Notes: generated by a model from the letters alone, not told the origin. A DNA stretch of 64,000 bases from Tupaia tana (GCA_026018925.1 JAKSZU010000008.1:64007027-64071026); one strand, 5' to 3'; positions 24,008-36,356 are shown, counted from the stretch's first letter. Program-made: numbers and translations.

Positions 24008-24230
24008 GGTAGCTGATCCTGTATGGCTGGCAGTGTGGGCTAAGGAGCTTGTAAAGCATACTGAACTTGTGTGCACATATGCCTAAAATCCTGAAAAGGG
24101 GGAGAAAAGTTGGAGAAGAAGAAATTATGACATGACTATTCCTCATTGGAAGATGCTTTTTCCCTCTTCTCTCTTTGTCTCTCTTTCTCTTAAAGGTAAG
24201 TGCCCATACCTTCTGGCAAATTAAAAAGGA
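23776..24230 (+). mobile_element. Old SINE split by a short-type SINE
   Basis: The old head ggccagcctgtgtcctggtg (23778 onward) stops at gtagctgg and resumes at about 24007 with gtagctgatcctgtatggct, running to cataccttctggcaaattaa. Confidence 0.82.
23815..24006 (+). mobile_element. Nested tRNA-derived SINE, short type, (TAA)n tail
   Basis: Head ggggctgacaggtggcatgg, near-consensus B box agttcgagtcc, ggtggcttgctttctcactt, CT-rich block, ctggtcaaatt, then a (TAA)n microsatellite at about 23966-24005 grown from the tail. gtagctg at both ends is the target-site duplication within the outer SINE. Confidence 0.88.
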
Positions 24231-25275
24231 GACAGAATCTTATATCAGTCAATGAAATGAATCATGTAAAGTTTTAGTAATGCATACATATTTTTCAGGA
24301 GCATAATGAAATACATTGTACAATGAGTATCTAATATATGCCTTTCTTTTATACATTATCACTACTCTTCACAATAAATCTAAGTGATTCTAATTTTATT
24401 CCTATTTAAAGGGGAAGAAAAATGTCAATATGACAAAATTGAAATTAGAATCCATATTTGTCTTAAATCCAAAAATTGTTCTATTTCAATCTTATCTCAA
24501 TTAAAGATTTGTCATACTGGATGATGGTTAATCACTGTCATGATGAGTAAAGGTCACTAGGTAGTTCCTTGTGGAGTAAACTTGGACATAAACTGGAAAA
24601 AAGAATTACATAGAATTTTTATTTTAAAGGAGGAGAATTTTTACAACTAATTTTAGAGTTAGATTGCACATAAATTAGCAGTGACAAAGGGTAAAGACAG
24701 AAATATTAAAAGCAGCATACATTGTGTTCCCCGTGACTAACACAATATTATTTACAGGTTTGGTTGCTGTGGTGATGGTCTCATATGTTCATCTTCATCC
24801 AGAAACCCAGCAGAGATTTTTCTAGATGTATAAATCAAGTCCAAGTTAAAATAATTTTTATTTTAAGACATCATTTAGTTTTATGAATATACAAAATATA
24901 TATAATTCTATTACATCACATTATCTGAGTAGTAAAAGATATGTTAATATTCAGATTGTAATTTAGAAGAGAGGATTATTTCCCCATGAACATAGGTTTT
25001 GCATGTCCTTAAAATAATATGACTTTATTATGTTGAGAATGGGAGATTTGTAAGTTTTTATAGAATTGAGAACAGAGTTGTAATCAGGAATGTTTTGTTT
25101 AATGTCTTAGTAACAACTTGCTATAAATCTCAGTTACTAAAAAAGGATTTTGAATTTTCCAACAACAAATGGTTGAGATATGGCAATACTAATCATTCTG
25201 ATTCAATCATAATACATTGTGTTCTTGTACTGAAAAAATCAAATTGTACTCAAACAAACATGTATAGTTTTTGTT
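24231..25275. other. Intergenic, nothing recognised
   Basis: AT-rich. No gene or repeat family was recognised. Confidence 0.35.
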
Positions 25276-25277
25276 TT

Positions 25278-25492
25278 GTTTTTAAGGATTTTACTCAACG
25301 GGGAAAGACAGAGAGAGAAGGAGAGTGGGAAAGAGAGAAAATACCCCCTTCCCCCCAGAGGGATGGTCACACCGCAGTACATTCTCCTCCATTCTCTTGT
25401 CAGGATTTTTGACATGCACACACATGCACCAGTGTGACTTTCAAAGCACCAGGGAGTCTAGTACCTTAACCACCATGCCACCTGCTGACCCT
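25278..25492 (-). mobile_element. Old tRNA-derived SINE
   Basis: Reversed body with a GA-rich block, ccttccccccagagggatgg, and a head ending in catgccacctgctgaccc. Confidence 0.8.
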
Positions 25493-25544
25493 AAAACATG
25501 AATATATCTTATATGTTAATTTTTTTAAAGTTTAAATATAAACA

Positions 25545-25806
25545 TGGGGACCAGCAGTTAGCATAATGGCTATGTCGCTGGACTCCCACATAGTCGACCG
25601 TGGTTCGCGCCCGGGACCCGGTGGCTTAAAACTCATGCCAGGCACGTTTGCGTGCGTGCCCAAGATCCCGAGAGGAGAATGGAGGAGAAAGGATTATGGT
25701 GTGGCCATCTCCCCTGGGGAGTGATTTCTCGCTTTCTGTCTCTCTGTCTCTCCCTGTCTGTGTGGCGAGCGCACGCGCCCTATAGCAAAAACCTCTCAAA
25801 AAAAAA
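25545..25806 (+). mobile_element. tRNA-derived SINE, long type
   Basis: Complete copy. Target-site duplication aaagtttaaatataaaca is perfect over 18 bp (25527-25544 and 25807-25824). CpG sites are partly retained. Confidence 0.93.
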
Positions 25807-25824
25807 AAAGTTTAAATATAAACA

Positions 25825-28670
25825 AATTTATTTGGAAGAGAAGGGATGAGAAAGGCAGCCAACAGAGAAAAAAGAGAGCGAAACATTGAGTTTAACTAAT
25901 TATGCCTAAAAGAGTAGTCTCCTTACTCAATTGTAAGAACAGGGCTTTTCTGCATTATGTCAGGCATTGTGGGGACCCAGCTCCTATTTTTATTTCATAT
26001 GGATATTTGATGTAGAACCTTTGAGAATTATATCTTTATGGTATTTAAACTCCAAGGCTGCTGTGACTGAAGTAACTTTTCTTCTTTTGCCATTCTCTTA
26101 CAATTTCTTTGTTTTCGGTTTTCTGAGCAAGACCATTTTGTTGGGCCATCCGTATCCAACTGATGGTTATTTTTCTCCCCTGTTTTGGATGTTGGGAGTA
26201 ATCGATATAGAGTGTTTATTTTTACAGGAAGTAAATTACTTTTTTTTCATATCATTTGAAATCATTTCAATTTTACCCTTGTCAAAGCTTAAAATTTGTC
26301 CAAATTATTGTCGGTACCTAGAAATATTTCATTGGTCAGTCTACATGTAGTTAAAACTCAGTCAGTAACTGATTATCTAGTAATGGTTTATAAATCTCAT
26401 GATGGGTGCTTTAATTAGTAAGAGTATGAAACATCTCTAATTGTTTATAATCATAGCCTTTATTTCTGCATAAAATGGATAACTCCAGTGGTAGTCAATT
26501 TAATGTCATCCTAAATAGTGAATTTATTAAATTTCTGCATCTATGTGTGAGTTATATTTTTCTAATAAAAATCAAAATAAATAATCATCAAAATTATAAA
26601 ATTACCATATTCTACACAGTTTCTGTAGATCATCATTGGTATGTTTATTCATGTTGGGACATATGGGCTTTTCAGGAAAAGATCAGATTCCCAGACTCTA
26701 AGGCCTATCAGACTTCATAATCTTATCATTGTCAGTTTCTCAGCACATCTTTAGTTTCCCCCTATAATATATGCATTTTTTTCCTAACTTTATAACATTT
26801 CCTCTAAAAAGAGTTTTTTCCCCTCTGCTTCATTTGGAAAAGCCATATAATTTTATACATACTTTTCTTGGAGCAATTATTTTATTATATTTTACATATT
26901 TGCTTGTTAGTATATAATACTACTGAGGCTGAGCTTCTTGGAGGATATCTGTCTCCTAGCTCTAATGAGCTCAACTGTAAGAAATTACTGACTACTACAA
27001 ATTATACTTCCAAAAATCAGAAATTTTTTTGCTTTTTACGTTTACTCAAGGAAACATAAACAAATTACTTTCATTTTAGTTTTTTTCTTCACAATAGAAT
27101 TTGGACGTACTTATTAAAGAAAATTTGGAAAAGTATTAGAAATTTGTTTCTGCTAGGCCGATTTAGAACATGGGCTTGCTTTAAAGTTGAGTCAGGCTTG
27201 TGCTTCACATACTATACACTTTCTTCGTATCATAAAAAGTTAGCATATCCAGCCTAGTCTACTTGATTTTTATCAGTTATTTGAAAAAGTAACTACAGCC
27301 AGAGATTTTGTCTGGTTGCACTCAGTAAGCCTGGAGAATCTCACCTTTATTTCTTGGCTTTAATGTTTAACTCATTACTCTTTCTTTTAAATGCTGATAT
27401 AATTCAGCTTTAGTTATTTAGAAGCCCTATTTTCATTGTCTGAAGAGAAGTCTTAATGTGAGATGCTTAAGAAAAATCAGCCTGATTCCTTATCTTCTTT
27501 TATTTAAACTACAAATGCAATAGACTTTTTCAATCTTCCAAATGCCCAGAATACTGAACTTTTTATCAATTTCTATTACAGTTAGCAGACAGAAAGTCAC
27601 TCTTACCAGAGCTGTTTTACATTCATCTTTCTTTGCAAATTGGCTAATTCTTGATGAATTTCATCTCATTCCTTCAGCATCTTGCTAAAAGCAAGGATAA
27701 GTAGCCAATATAAACAAATGCTCTGAAATTTTCCAACAGCCTTTTCCAGATCTTGAAACCAGGAGATACATTTACCAACTTGCCAAATTTTGTTGGATAG
27801 GCATTATATGAAATGGTTTACCTTGGCATAATCAGGTTCAACAGCTCTATGACCTGCTGTTTTCTCATTGTGTACTGTCATTCTTCATATAATGCTACAT
27901 ATTTTAAGTTTTGTTATTGCCATATTCCAATTCTAGGTACTAATTTCTTTACTCACTAGGATAGAACTAATGAGTACAGAGGCTCCATGAAAGGAGTTTA
28001 TTTTGATCTCTTGTAACGATATGGAGGTAGGTCTTAGGTCTAAAGGGATGGGGAGATGAATCTCTACCAGAAAAATCATCAAAAAAACCATGTCCCTTCT
28101 GTATCAGTGCACAGTGATCCCCTATTATTGTTTATAGCATCTATGGAATACATGGGATATGGCCTGTGATTAATTGCAAATGTTCAGGGTTTCCATTCTG
28201 GCTAATGATAACACTAAATACTAACAGTCCCTCTCCGCATGTTGCGATTTATTGCTTAAGCATTTAGGTCTGTTACATTAAACACTTAACAGTTTGTTTA
28301 CTGGTTCCTCTATTGAATGGAGGATCTAGCTACTCTCAATTAGAAATATTTTAGAAAGCGTTAACTGTGGGTTGGACAGAATAAGGCAATTCTATATGGG
28401 TAGTATCTTGAATGGTAGGGTCTGTTCAGAACTCATGCTTGTAATGTTTGGGGATCCTAAGGATAATGGTGGCATTAGTAAAGAAAGATGCTAAAATCAG
28501 TAGGAAAACTGAAAAAGGAAAAAATAAAGATTAAAAAATAAAGAGAATATTGTAAAGGAGATGAGTGAAAAATCTAGTACACTTGTTGATTTGCTTGCTT
28601 TCTTCCCAAATGCCTCTCTGTGATATACGCAATATGACAGATTATCACGGGTAGAAATATTTATTTAAAA
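25825..28670. other. Intergenic, 2.8 kb, nothing recognised
   Basis: This long stretch has no tRNA-SINE and no repeat family I can name. An open frame at 25967-26350 (127 residues) is hydrophobic and leucine/phenylalanine-rich, with no domain or splice context, so it looks like chance. Confidence 0.35.
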
Positions 28671-28673
28671 TAT

Positions 28674-28834
28674 TGGGCTGGCAGGTGGTGTGGTGGTTAA
28701 GGGCACTGGACTCCAGTATGACTGACCGTGGTTCAAGTCCCAGACCCGGTTGCTTTCTTTCTCTCTCTTGTTCTTGCTCTGTCCCTCTCTGATCAAATTA
28801 AAAGTAAATAAACAAATAAAGCAATTCTTTAAAA
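28674..28834 (+). mobile_element. tRNA-derived SINE, short type
   Basis: Head gggctggcaggtggtgtggt, B box-like ggttcaagtcc, ccggttgctttctttctctc, ctctgatcaaatt and an A-rich tail. It lies directly before the next SINE. Confidence 0.88.
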
Positions 28835-28848
28835 AATAAAATATTTTA

Positions 28849-29128
28849 GGGACCAGCAGTTAGCGTAATGGCTATGTCGCTGGACTCCCACGTAGTCGAC
28901 CGCGGTTCGAGTCCCGGACCCGGCGGCTTAAACTCACGCCGGGCGCGTGTGCGTGCATGCCCAAGATCCCGAGAGGAGAATGGAGGAGAAGGGATTGCGG
29001 CGTGGCCATCCCCCCTGGGGGGTGATTTCCTGCTTTCTATCTCTCTGTCTCTCTCTGTCTGTCTGGCGAGCGCACGCGCCCTATAGCAAAAACCTCTCCA
29101 AAAAAAGAAAAAAAAAATAAATAAATAA
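28849..29128 (+). mobile_element. Youngest-looking tRNA-derived SINE, long type
   Basis: Head gggaccagcagttagcgtaa, A box tagcgtaatgg (28861-28871) and a perfect B box ggttcgagtcc (28904-28914). CpG dinucleotides are almost undecayed (gtcgaccgcggttcgagtcc, acgccgggcgcgtgtgcg). Mixed A-rich tail. aataaaatatttta flanks both ends as a target-site duplication. Confidence 0.94.
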
Positions 29129-29142
29129 AATAAAATATTTTA

Positions 29143-29945
29143 AAAATTAAAAAAGTAATGACATGATGTTTGTATTTTCTGTTATCATTTTATCTAAAAT
29201 AATGAAACCTAACTGTTGACAAAACAGTTTAAAAGTAACAAATTATGAATGACAATCTTTTTTCAAATGAGTAAATCTTCTGCAGAAATGGCATGGAAGT
29301 CCACCCTACTAGGCACAGTCCATGGGATTACAAAACCCCAACCTCCCTCTAGAGGAAAATAGATGAAGAACTTTATTGGTCTTGATCAGAGATTGCAATG
29401 GTGTTGAATGGGCAACAAAATAATTATCCTCGTAACTATAAAGGTCATATGAAATAAATCTATGTTTACTTATTAATTATATTGTGAGCATCTTTGTAGG
29501 AGGGAAATCTCTTTTAATAGGAGCAAAAGGGCTAGAGCCCTTGACAATTATACTGAAATAAAGACACAGACTAAGCAAACCTGAGAAAGAAAATAATACA
29601 GCTGGAACCAAAAGATTACATTCAGTGTGGATATAGAATTCAATTAAATATTTAAATGAGAATTTTATTTTTAATAACTCACATGGAATTCCTAAAGAAA
29701 TTTTAGACAACCTTCATATTTCATTAAAATTGTAATGTTCCCATCTCCACATTTAAAAACGCTGCATTATTGAATATTATAATCATATCTTGGTCACCTT
29801 AAGCATCAAGTTAATTATTTAGAAAAGTGATTTTGAGACCTTTGGTGAATCATGAAAGTCTTCCTTTTTTATGACTTAATTCCTTCTTTCTTGGAATATA
29901 CATTACATGTATTTTGACATAACAGATTGTTAAAGACATAAACCA
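29143..29945. other. Intergenic, nothing recognised
   Basis: No gene or repeat family was recognised. Confidence 0.35.
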
Positions 29946-29949
29946 ACTT

Positions 29950-30023
29950 AGGTTATCAGGAAAGTCATGACATATTTTTCTGTTTTTCTATGCAAAAATG
30001 CATCATGATTTTCCCAACAACCC
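29950..30023. mobile_element. Small palindromic MITE, family 2, copy 2
   Basis: Left end aggttatcaggaaagtcatg; the reverse complement of the right end is gggttgttgggaaaatcatg. About 74 bp, the same family as 21254-21336. Confidence 0.65.
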
Positions 30024-30054
30024 AAAAATACTGCTTAAAATCATGATTTTTTTA

Positions 30055-30330
30055 AAAAAGACTTTATATTTTTAGAGCAGCTTTTGTTTTACAAAAAACT
30101 GAAAAATTAGTACAAGGGTTTCCCATGTAGTGTGCTGTAGTTTCTCCTATTAGTAACATCTTGTGCTAGTATGATACCTTGCTATAACTAATAAATAATT
30201 CATATAACACTATTAACTAAAGTTCATAGTATATACAGATTGATCAGATTACAATTTCAGATTTGATATATTTAGGTGTATTATTTTTGGCATTTAGGTT
30301 TTTTTTAATAACTGATAATTCTCTTTATTA
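30055..30330 (-). mobile_element. Ancient L1M 3' UTR fragment
   Basis: Matches the reverse of an L1M 3' UTR: tttagagcagcttttgtttt, gtacaagggtttcccatgta, agtaacatcttgtgctagta, taactaaagttcatagtata. It is heavily diverged. Confidence 0.6.
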
Positions 30331-31772
30331 AGTAAACATTTTATTAAAGCCCAAAGCAGCCTTCAAATGTTTGTACTTGAGAAAGGGGGATAGAATTGCA
30401 AATAATTTTTTTCAAAACTGCATTTATTGGCTTATGCATAAGAGGAAATCATGCGGCATACTGCAGAATGTGGTGCACCAAGTCTCATCATGACGGCCGT
30501 GGATGAAAGAAGACTGGAGTTTTCCAGACTAAGTCTGTAAATATGCTTTTGTCTTAAAATAAATTCATGGGGTGTTTTCTGCTAACTCACCAAGACTAAG
30601 CTGACTGACTAACTTTTGTCGTATAAAACTGAAGTGCATGGCATTACATTATCTAACATTCATTTTACATCACTAAGCTACTTTTGAAAAATTTCAGAAC
30701 ACTTTCCCTTTCTACACTGAATTAGATAAGGGGGAATATGCAAACCTGTTGAAGCATTAAAAAAAGGTCTTCACCCAAATATCTATTGGTTATTTCAGGA
30801 ATTTGTCAGTTACCTTATGTAAGGATGAAGAGATTCAACAAGCATGTCTATAATACAAAGTAAACTTTGATTTTATTGTGAAATTCTCATAGAGGGAAAA
30901 TTAGATTGAGCATGTATGCTGTTCATTTCATTTTACAATAACCTTACCACTTATTTCTGTAACATGTATTTCAATTGCTAGTTTGATTAAAAATAAAGAA
31001 ATCTGTGTTTTTTGGCTTGTTTTTAGCTTAAGTTTTTTTATAGAGTTCAAGACCCCACAATAAAATGTGTTGCCAACAGCCACATCTAAGTCCTTTTGTG
31101 AAGAATGTCTTGGTTGCTACTTCAACCTAAGGAAAAAATCTTTGAACTCTGTCACTTGAAAATGCCAGTGTTAGCTAAAGATTTTTGTTCTCACAATGAA
31201 AACAAACTCTAGAATCTTGAAGGTCCTACTAACAAAATTTTCACGTATTCAAAATTTCACCGAAATAAACATATCTGCTCATTTCATTCCTACCCAGCCT
31301 TCACATTTTCGGTTAATTTTCAGGGATACAATTTCAAGTGTAATCAAGTGCCCTGCTTTCTACTTCAAAGATTAAACTTCTCCTCCAACCTAAATTATAC
31401 AGTAGTGTAGGATAAGATAGTTGACATCTGACTCAGAGCATGAAAGAAACAACATGAACACATATGTTAGTTTGATCATTTGCCCATTAAGAAAGATGTG
31501 CAGCTTTCTATCGCTACCATAGATGAATTAATGAAATGCTAATCAATGAAGCCTTTTCAAATGGCTCTGAAGAAGGATCAAAGATTATGAGCTACATAAC
31601 ACACATTCTAAAGTTGATTTTCCTACAATTTGAGCTACGCAAAACACTAAAATTAGTGAAATCCCTACACAGCAGAGAAATCTCCCTAGGAGGCTTATCA
31701 GATATATTATCTAGAAAGCAAATATGGGATGCTGCTCTGAGATAGATAGGTCTATAATGCCCTGGTTGCATG
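30331..31772. other. Intergenic, nothing recognised
   Basis: 1.4 kb with no SINE and no recognisable gene. It may be unique sequence. Confidence 0.35.
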
Positions 31773-31786
31773 CACAAATGGCTGTT

Positions 31787-31961
31787 CTTTAAAAGAATTA
31801 TTTATTTAACTTTATTTGTTGTTAATATTTTTTTTTTTTAATTAGAGACAAAAAGAGACAAAAAGGGAAAGTGAAAAAGCAAACTGCCAGGTTCAGGACT
31901 CGAAACACAGTCAGCCATGTCAGAGTTCAGTGCATTAACCACCATGCCACCTGCTGACCTC
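31787..31961 (-). mobile_element. tRNA-derived SINE, short type
   Basis: T-rich tail, agacaaaaagagacaaaaag, a reversed head ending in catgccacctgctgacct. Perfect 14-bp target-site duplication cacaaatggctgtt at 31773-31786 and 31962-31975. Confidence 0.92.
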
Positions 31962-32454
31962 CACAAATGGCTGTTTTGAGTATAATTTCAAGGCTCTAGA
32001 TCCCAATAACCATAAGGATTAAAACAATATTTGTTACCACATAGTTTGATATTCCTTCCGATAAGCACACTATTTATTAAACATCTTCAGTTGTGTTGTT
32101 ACATCGTGTGCAACAAATTACAACATTGTGCAGCCACAAATTATATGCAGAGTATGAAGACACTATTAATCAGATAGTGTAATGTTTCCATTTATAACTC
32201 TGCAAGGAAGAACTAGCAAATCAGATCATACATATGACAAAATCGCAGTAAACTTTATGCATGAACGGTGACGGACAACTGGTTGTGCTGTTTGATACCA
32301 ATAGCTGAACTTCATCTTCAGAAGACTAAACCTGACATCTGAACATGTCACCGTAAACATCAAAACAAAATATATTCTAACCAACCATGGAAACAGTCTA
32401 GTATCAGGAAAGCTAGAAGGATTACATACATTATTTTATACACCAGCATTTAGC

Positions 32455-33900
32455 TTTTTACTTAATATCTTTTCCTGTTCTAGGATCCTATCCAGGATCA
32501 ACATTACATTTAATTATCATGTCTTTTGAGGCTTTGCTTGGATGTGAGAGTTTCTCACACTTTCCTTGTTTTTAATGTCCTTGAACATTTTGAGAACTAC
32601 TAGGCAGACAGACATACCATAGAGTTCTCTCTAAGAATTTGTCTGATGTTTCCTCATGGTTAGACTGGGGTTATGGGTTTGGAGGGGGGGGGTGAAGTCT
32701 CTCTCTGTCTGTCTGGCGAAAATCACAGGAGTGAAATTCTGTTTTCAACAAATCATTTGAAGGGTAGGTACTATCAATATGATTTATAATACAAATGTTG
32801 ACCGTGATCACATGGCTGAAGTAACATTTGTAAAGTCTTTCCACTATACCTTTTGTTTTCCACTGCCTATGCTGTAATCGTCCTGAGAAAATCTCTATGT
32901 ATAGCCAGCCCCTAAAGACTGGGAAGAACTTCCCATCCTGCAGGATGGAGTATAGAAATAAATTATTTGGACGTTTTCTTTGTGGATGACTTATCTCTTC
33001 TTTTTCATTTATTATTTCATTCAGTCATTTATTTGTATCATGATTTACTCATGGATTATACATTTTAGGTTATAATACAATACTCTTTGGTTTATTTTAT
33101 TGTTCAGATTATTCCAATTTCAATCATTGGTAGTTTGCATAACCATTGGCACTCACAGCCCTTCGACATCAGACCACAATGTATGTGGTGTTTTTATTTT
33201 TAGTTTTTGAGTCATTTTTGTTTATTTTTCTTTGAGCATTTTCTTACTTCCTGCCCTGATAAAATGTTCCAGGTTCATCTTGTAATACCTTATCCCAGAA
33301 TAATAATTAGCCATTTCTCTAAGGATCTTTTTTTTTGAGTATTATATTAAAAATTAAAATCTTGGCACTAGCTGTGCTCAGTTCCTTTCAGGCCTTCCCA
33401 GCCAATGAAATAAAACGTTATGTACATATATGCTAGTAAATTTAGTTACACCGACCTATGAATATCACTACATGTAACTGTCTTTCACTATATTCGATTA
33501 AACCTGAGTACATGCTGATATGTCCAGTTCTAATCAATTACACATGGACCATCCTAGTCTCCTCTTGATTATCTGAAATAGTTTCTGGCTTCAACCGTTC
33601 ACTATCCATTTACTTCATTGTTTGTTTCTAATATAGATAAATAGTGGCATTAAAATTGTGAACACCTACTCCCATGACCAACAGCCTTATCCATTACAGT
33701 CCTAGTCCAGTTACAGAATCCATTCATTTCTAAAGTTACTTAGGTTAGTACCTTATAATAAAATAACTGTACTTCTCCCTTCTCATCCCTTATGTCATTA
33801 CTACCATTCATTTCATTTATACTTAAGTATACACAAGCATACTCCTATGTCTACCTTTATATCTAGATACCTAAGTATACATGAATATGTTGTTGCTATT
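32455..33900 (-). mobile_element. Ancient L1M 3' UTR, long
   Basis: 1.4 kb follows the reverse of a long L1M-type 3' UTR: ggatcctatccaggatcaac, tttgtctgatgtttcctcat, gttgaccgtgatcacatggc, aaataaattatttggacg, ctcatggattatacatttta, ttccaggttcatcttgtaat, cttggcactagctgtgctca and ctgagtacatgctgatatgt all occur in the expected order. No ORF2 frame remains. The internal piece at about 32690-32720 is foreign (see findings). Confidence 0.75.
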
Positions 33901-33954
33901 ATTATTTTGAGCAAATAGGATCTATTCCATTTGGAATAAGAAAAATTAAAGTTT

Positions 33955-34212
33955 TGCGTTGGCTCTATAGTGCAGCAGTTAAACCCTGTGTATAGGTAAG
34001 CAGATCCTACACAGTTGATCAAGGTTTGAATCTTGTCCCTTGCAACTTCAAAACACACCAGGCATGTGTGCTTGTGTGTCCCAAATTCTGACAGAATGGA
34101 AAAATGGGGGAAAGGGATTGTAGCCTGACAATGCTTCAGTGAAGGGCACTTTCTCTCTTTTTCTTGGCTGAGTGCATGTGCCCTCTGGCAACAAAAATAA
34201 ATAAATAAAAAG
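33955..34212 (+). mobile_element. Old tRNA-derived SINE
   Basis: Head gttggctctatagtgcagca, ggaaaaatgggggaaaggga, CT block, ccctctggcaacaaaaataa and an A-rich tail. It is diverged. Confidence 0.72.
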
Positions 34213-34364
34213 TGAATAAAAATTGTAAATTTACCTTCACTGACTTCTTTTTAGATGTTTTTCCTTTCTTTGTGAAAATCGTTTGTGACCTATATGCCAC
34301 TAAAAATCTCCTAGCATTTCTTGCAAGACTGGCCTATTAACAAAGTTAACAAAGTACTCCCTCA

Positions 34365-34493
34365 TTTTTTTTTTTTTTTTTTGTCTGAGAAAGTTGCTAT
34401 TTCTCCTTCACTTTTGAAAGATAATTTTGCAGGGTGCAGAATTCTTCATTGGTGTTTTTTTTTTTTTTTTTTGTTTGTTTTTTTTTTTTTTTT
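34365..34493. repeat. Paired poly(T) tracts
   Basis: A run of about 18 T at 34365-34382, then runs of 18 and 20 T split by GTTTG at about 34455-34493. These are probably A-rich tails of reverse-oriented retroelements, but their bodies are unclear. Confidence 0.5.
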
Positions 34494-34619
34494 CTCTGAA
34501 CACTTTCACTTCCCTGTCTTCTTTGCCTGGTTTCTTAGTACAATTCACAAGTAATTCTGATCTTTGTGCTTCTAAAGGTAAGCTGTTTTTCCTTCACCTT
34601 TTTTTGAGAGTCATTTATT

Positions 34620-35250
34620 TATTTATTTTATTTATTACTTAAAAGTATTTTACATTTAATCACTGTAAATTTTTATAGCCTACAAAATGTTTTTTCCCAA
34701 CATAAAGACAGTGCAAGTCAAGTCAAAGATATTACCATACACATTATCATCACCAGAAGACTTTTCATTTTTGTGTCTGTTAAATATTTTTTCCCCCATC
34801 ACCTCCCTCCTAACCCCTATTACCCACCCTCTCCTATACTATCTCTAGTATCTACGGTTGTCCTCCCTGCTATTATACCTTCGGTCTTTCAGTTTCTATC
34901 ATAGAGTGCATTCTTTCCGCATATATTAAGGGGGTACATACCATGCCTGTCTTTCATAGTCTGGCTTGCTTGGCTTAACATTAAATATTCCATACTGGTT
35001 CATTTTGTAGTATTCCTTAGAGGGGATATAAATTAGTACAGTCACTGTGGAGAACAATATGAAGGTTTCTAAAACATCTACAAATAAAACTACCATATGA
35101 CCCTATAATTCCACTCTTGGATGGGTACTCAAAGGGTAGGAAAATTCTGAGTTGGAAAAGCACTTACACATCCATGTTTATTACAGCATTATTCACAGTT
35201 GCTAAAATTAGATCAAGTGTTCAAGAACAGATGAATAGATCATGATTCTT
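34620..35250 (-). mobile_element. L1 3' end with 5' inversion
   Basis: 34640-35018 is the L1 3' region in reverse, ending at ttcattttgtagtattcctt, the complement of the ORF2 C-terminal coding region. 35019-35250 is L1 sequence in the forward direction (tcactgtggagaacaatatg, aactaccatatgacc, cattattcacagttgc, gatgaatagatcatg). The two parts abut near adjacent points of the L1 consensus, as expected from twin priming. Confidence 0.75.
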
Positions 35251-35394
35251 CCTTTTTAATTTCCTTTATTTTGAAATTTTATATGCTTACATGTAGTATA
35301 TTTTGGGTTTATTCTGCTTGGTATTCACTGAGCTTCTTGGAGTTAGTTTACTTTTTTATTAATTGTGTTTTCTGGTTTATGTGTAATCATCCAT

Positions 35395-35643
35395 CTTACA
35401 GAGTGCATGTGCATGCATGTGGGAGTGAGAGAAAAAGAGAAGGAAGAGAGATGAGCACCCTCTGCAGGATGAGGCCACATCAATGATTTTCTTCTTCTAG
35501 CCTTCCAGCCCACTGGGTCTTAACCACTCACACACGTGCCCAACTTGTTAAGGCTGACCAGGACTGAGATTCAAACTGCAGCCACCGTGTGGTTTCCAGC
35601 TTTCCTTGAACAGCACATTACTGCTACACCACAGAGCTGGCCA
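35395..35643 (-). mobile_element. Old tRNA-derived SINE
   Basis: agagtgcatgtgcatgcatg, a GA-rich block, ctctgcaggatgaggccaca and the head end ctacaccacagagctggcc. Confidence 0.7.
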
Positions 35644-36350
35644 GATTAATGAGCTTTGGCCTGCAATTTAAAAAAAATGAAATGCCATGCAAGCTAAAGT
35701 AATTCAAGCTGTTTCAAAATCTTGGAGTAAGAGCCATGTAACTACTTTTAATAAAGACTTGTTTTGGTATTAAAATTATAACACAAAGGAATACCTTTAT
35801 TATACCGTTATCAAAACTACCTCTGGTGAATGTTTTATAAAACTTTTATTTGACTCAGTATATATAATTGTTTGCTTTTTAATACATTCCTTGATCTACA
35901 AAATTTTTCTTTGAGATTGGAAGGAAGGTAGAAAATGTTGTTATAGTGACTGTATCAATTCTGATAAGGATTAAATAAATTATGCCACAGTGCAATTTTT
36001 TTTCTGGATCATATATTATTCTGTTCGTATAATTACCAGTTAATAACTCCTCTGTCTGTATATGCGTAATGTCTTTGACAAGGTGTCATATAAAATTAAG
36101 TGAAAAAGTTTTGCTCTGTGCTCTAAAAATCTATGCTCTATGTCCTAAGAAATAGACGTCACAGTATGTGAGAAAGAAGATTTTGCTAACTGGATTATCA
36201 GATATGTCTGCTGAAAGTTCTCTGTAGATTAGCATATTTTGTTAGCCTGTATGAAAAATGGTATAGAATAATTCATTACAAAGAGAGAGTAGAAAAGTAA
36301 TAAGAAAAAAGAATTTGTTAGCTATCTGTTGATAATCTATCTCTTAAGCA
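35644..36350. other. Intergenic, nothing recognised
   Basis: No gene or repeat family was recognised. Confidence 0.35.
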
Positions 36351-36356
36351 TTATTA

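Noticed and set aside
25967-26350. 127-residue hydrophobic frame that could be a small membrane protein
   Set aside because: AT-rich sequence gives Leu/Phe/Ile codons by chance. There is no signal of splicing, domain or promoter.
28861-28914. Intact A and B boxes could suggest a tRNA gene
   Set aside because: The sequence does not fold into a tRNA and continues into a SINE body with an A-rich tail and target-site duplication.
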